Of a stretch of 34,281 nucleotides of DNA, positions 33,989 through 34,281 are shown one piece after another (position 1 is the stretch's first letter; each line of letters starts with the position of its first letter). The position numbers and the translations under genes were made by a program. Under the pieces are notes generated by a model. It was not told the DNA's origin. It searched no databases and was given only the letters and a program-made list of their open reading frames with translations. Source of the DNA: Crocinitomicaceae bacterium (GTDB taxonomy: Bacteria; Bacteroidota; Bacteroidia; Flavobacteriales_D; Crocinitomicaceae); NCBI GenBank assembly GCA_022447665.1, contig JAKVAQ010000043.1:1-34281 (forward strand). The letters run 5' to 3'.

Positions 33989-34281
33989 CTAGCCTATCAC
34001 AGCTTTGTAAGCCTCCGCATCTAGCAAAGAGTCTAACTCAGACGGATCGGACATTTTAATTTTGATCATCCAGCCATCTCCGTAAGCATCAGAATTCACA
34101 GTCTCAGGACTTGATTCAAGAGCTTCATTGAATTCAATCACTTCACCACTTATCGGCATAAATAGATCAGATACGGTTTTAACCGCTTCAACTGAACCAA
34201 AAACTTCTTCCTTATCTAAAGTTTCTCCTTCTGTTTCAATTTCTATATAAACAATATCTCCCAACTCACCTTGTGCAAAAT
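33989..34281 (-). CDS. gcvH: Glycine cleavage system H protein (partial, N-terminus outside window)
   Basis: GcvH carries the lipoyl arm that shuttles the methylamine group between the P, T and L proteins of glycine cleavage. The C-terminal 97 residues or so are present. The frame runs to the right edge ([13 protein letters not shown]...), so the TTG near 34264 is not a true start. The lipoylation site is the lysine of [11 protein letters not shown], followed by LFMPISGEV and a conserved end with DGWMIKI. The stop is 5 bases before the VanZ-like gene. Confidence 0.95.
   Translation of the reverse strand, partial: FAQGELGDIVYIEIETEGETLDKEEVFGSVEAVKTVSDLFMPISGEVIEFNEALESSPETVNSDAYGDGWMIKIKMSDPSELDSLLDAEAYKAVIG

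Noticed and set aside
1-34281. tRNA, rRNA, CRISPR arrays, insertion sequences, prophage or integrase genes
   Set aside because: None could be supported; nearly all bases are in protein genes and gaps are short.

Overview
This window comes from the chromosome of a member of the Bacteroidota, most likely a Flavobacteriales-type marine or aquatic bacterium. The signs are a low G+C content, a FecI/FecR/TonB-dependent receptor trio with STN and carboxypeptidase-like domains, two subunit III-like genes in one cytochrome oxidase cluster, a gcvH-vanZ-tonB cluster, LETM1-related and Wzi-like proteins, and -7 promoter boxes of the TAnnTTTG type. No rRNA, tRNA, CRISPR array, insertion sequence or phage gene was seen, and no gap between genes exceeds about 160 bases.

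Layout. Positions 1-6.9 kb hold the tail of a membrane protein, a conserved gene broken by one in-frame TAA, a decarboxylating isocitrate dehydrogenase whose cofactor pocket looks NAD-type, an unknown membrane protein, a prolyl oligopeptidase gene broken by a short deletion, and an RluA-type pseudouridine synthase. Positions 7.0-15.0 kb hold the most interesting locus. On the minus strand lie a transglutaminase-like/7-TM membrane protein, a RimK-related ATP-grasp ligase, a 61-residue secreted or anchored protein and an outer-membrane barrel-like protein. Facing them on the plus strand are an ECF sigma factor, a FecR anti-sigma factor and a TonB-dependent receptor. A two-part motif (GGGGTRGGGTAAA, exactly 12 bases, TGTTTYAGA) occurs three times here: before the 7-TM gene, before the 61-residue gene and before fecR. 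I read it as the promoter of the neighbouring ECF sigma factor, which would make the whole block one surface-signalled regulon for an envelope amidoligase system.

Positions 15.0-21.1 kb carry an unknown membrane-protein pair, then on the minus strand a LETM1-related protein, D-aminoacyl-tRNA deacylase, a GT9 glycosyltransferase and a metallophosphoesterase, plus a secreted protein resembling polymorphic toxin type 23. Positions 21.2-25.0 kb are a cytochrome c oxidase biogenesis operon: heme o synthase, two subunit III proteins (one with three tandem repeats inserted), subunit IV and a SCO-like protein. cox1 and cox2 are not in the window.

Positions 25.1-32.8 kb are a tightly overlapping surface-polysaccharide operon: deoC, cysQ, gmd, fcl (making GDP-L-fucose) and a polyprenyl-phosphate sugar-1-phosphate transferase placed between two Wzi-like barrel paralogues. 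Positions 32.9-34.3 kb hold tonB, a VanZ-like gene and the C-terminal part of gcvH.
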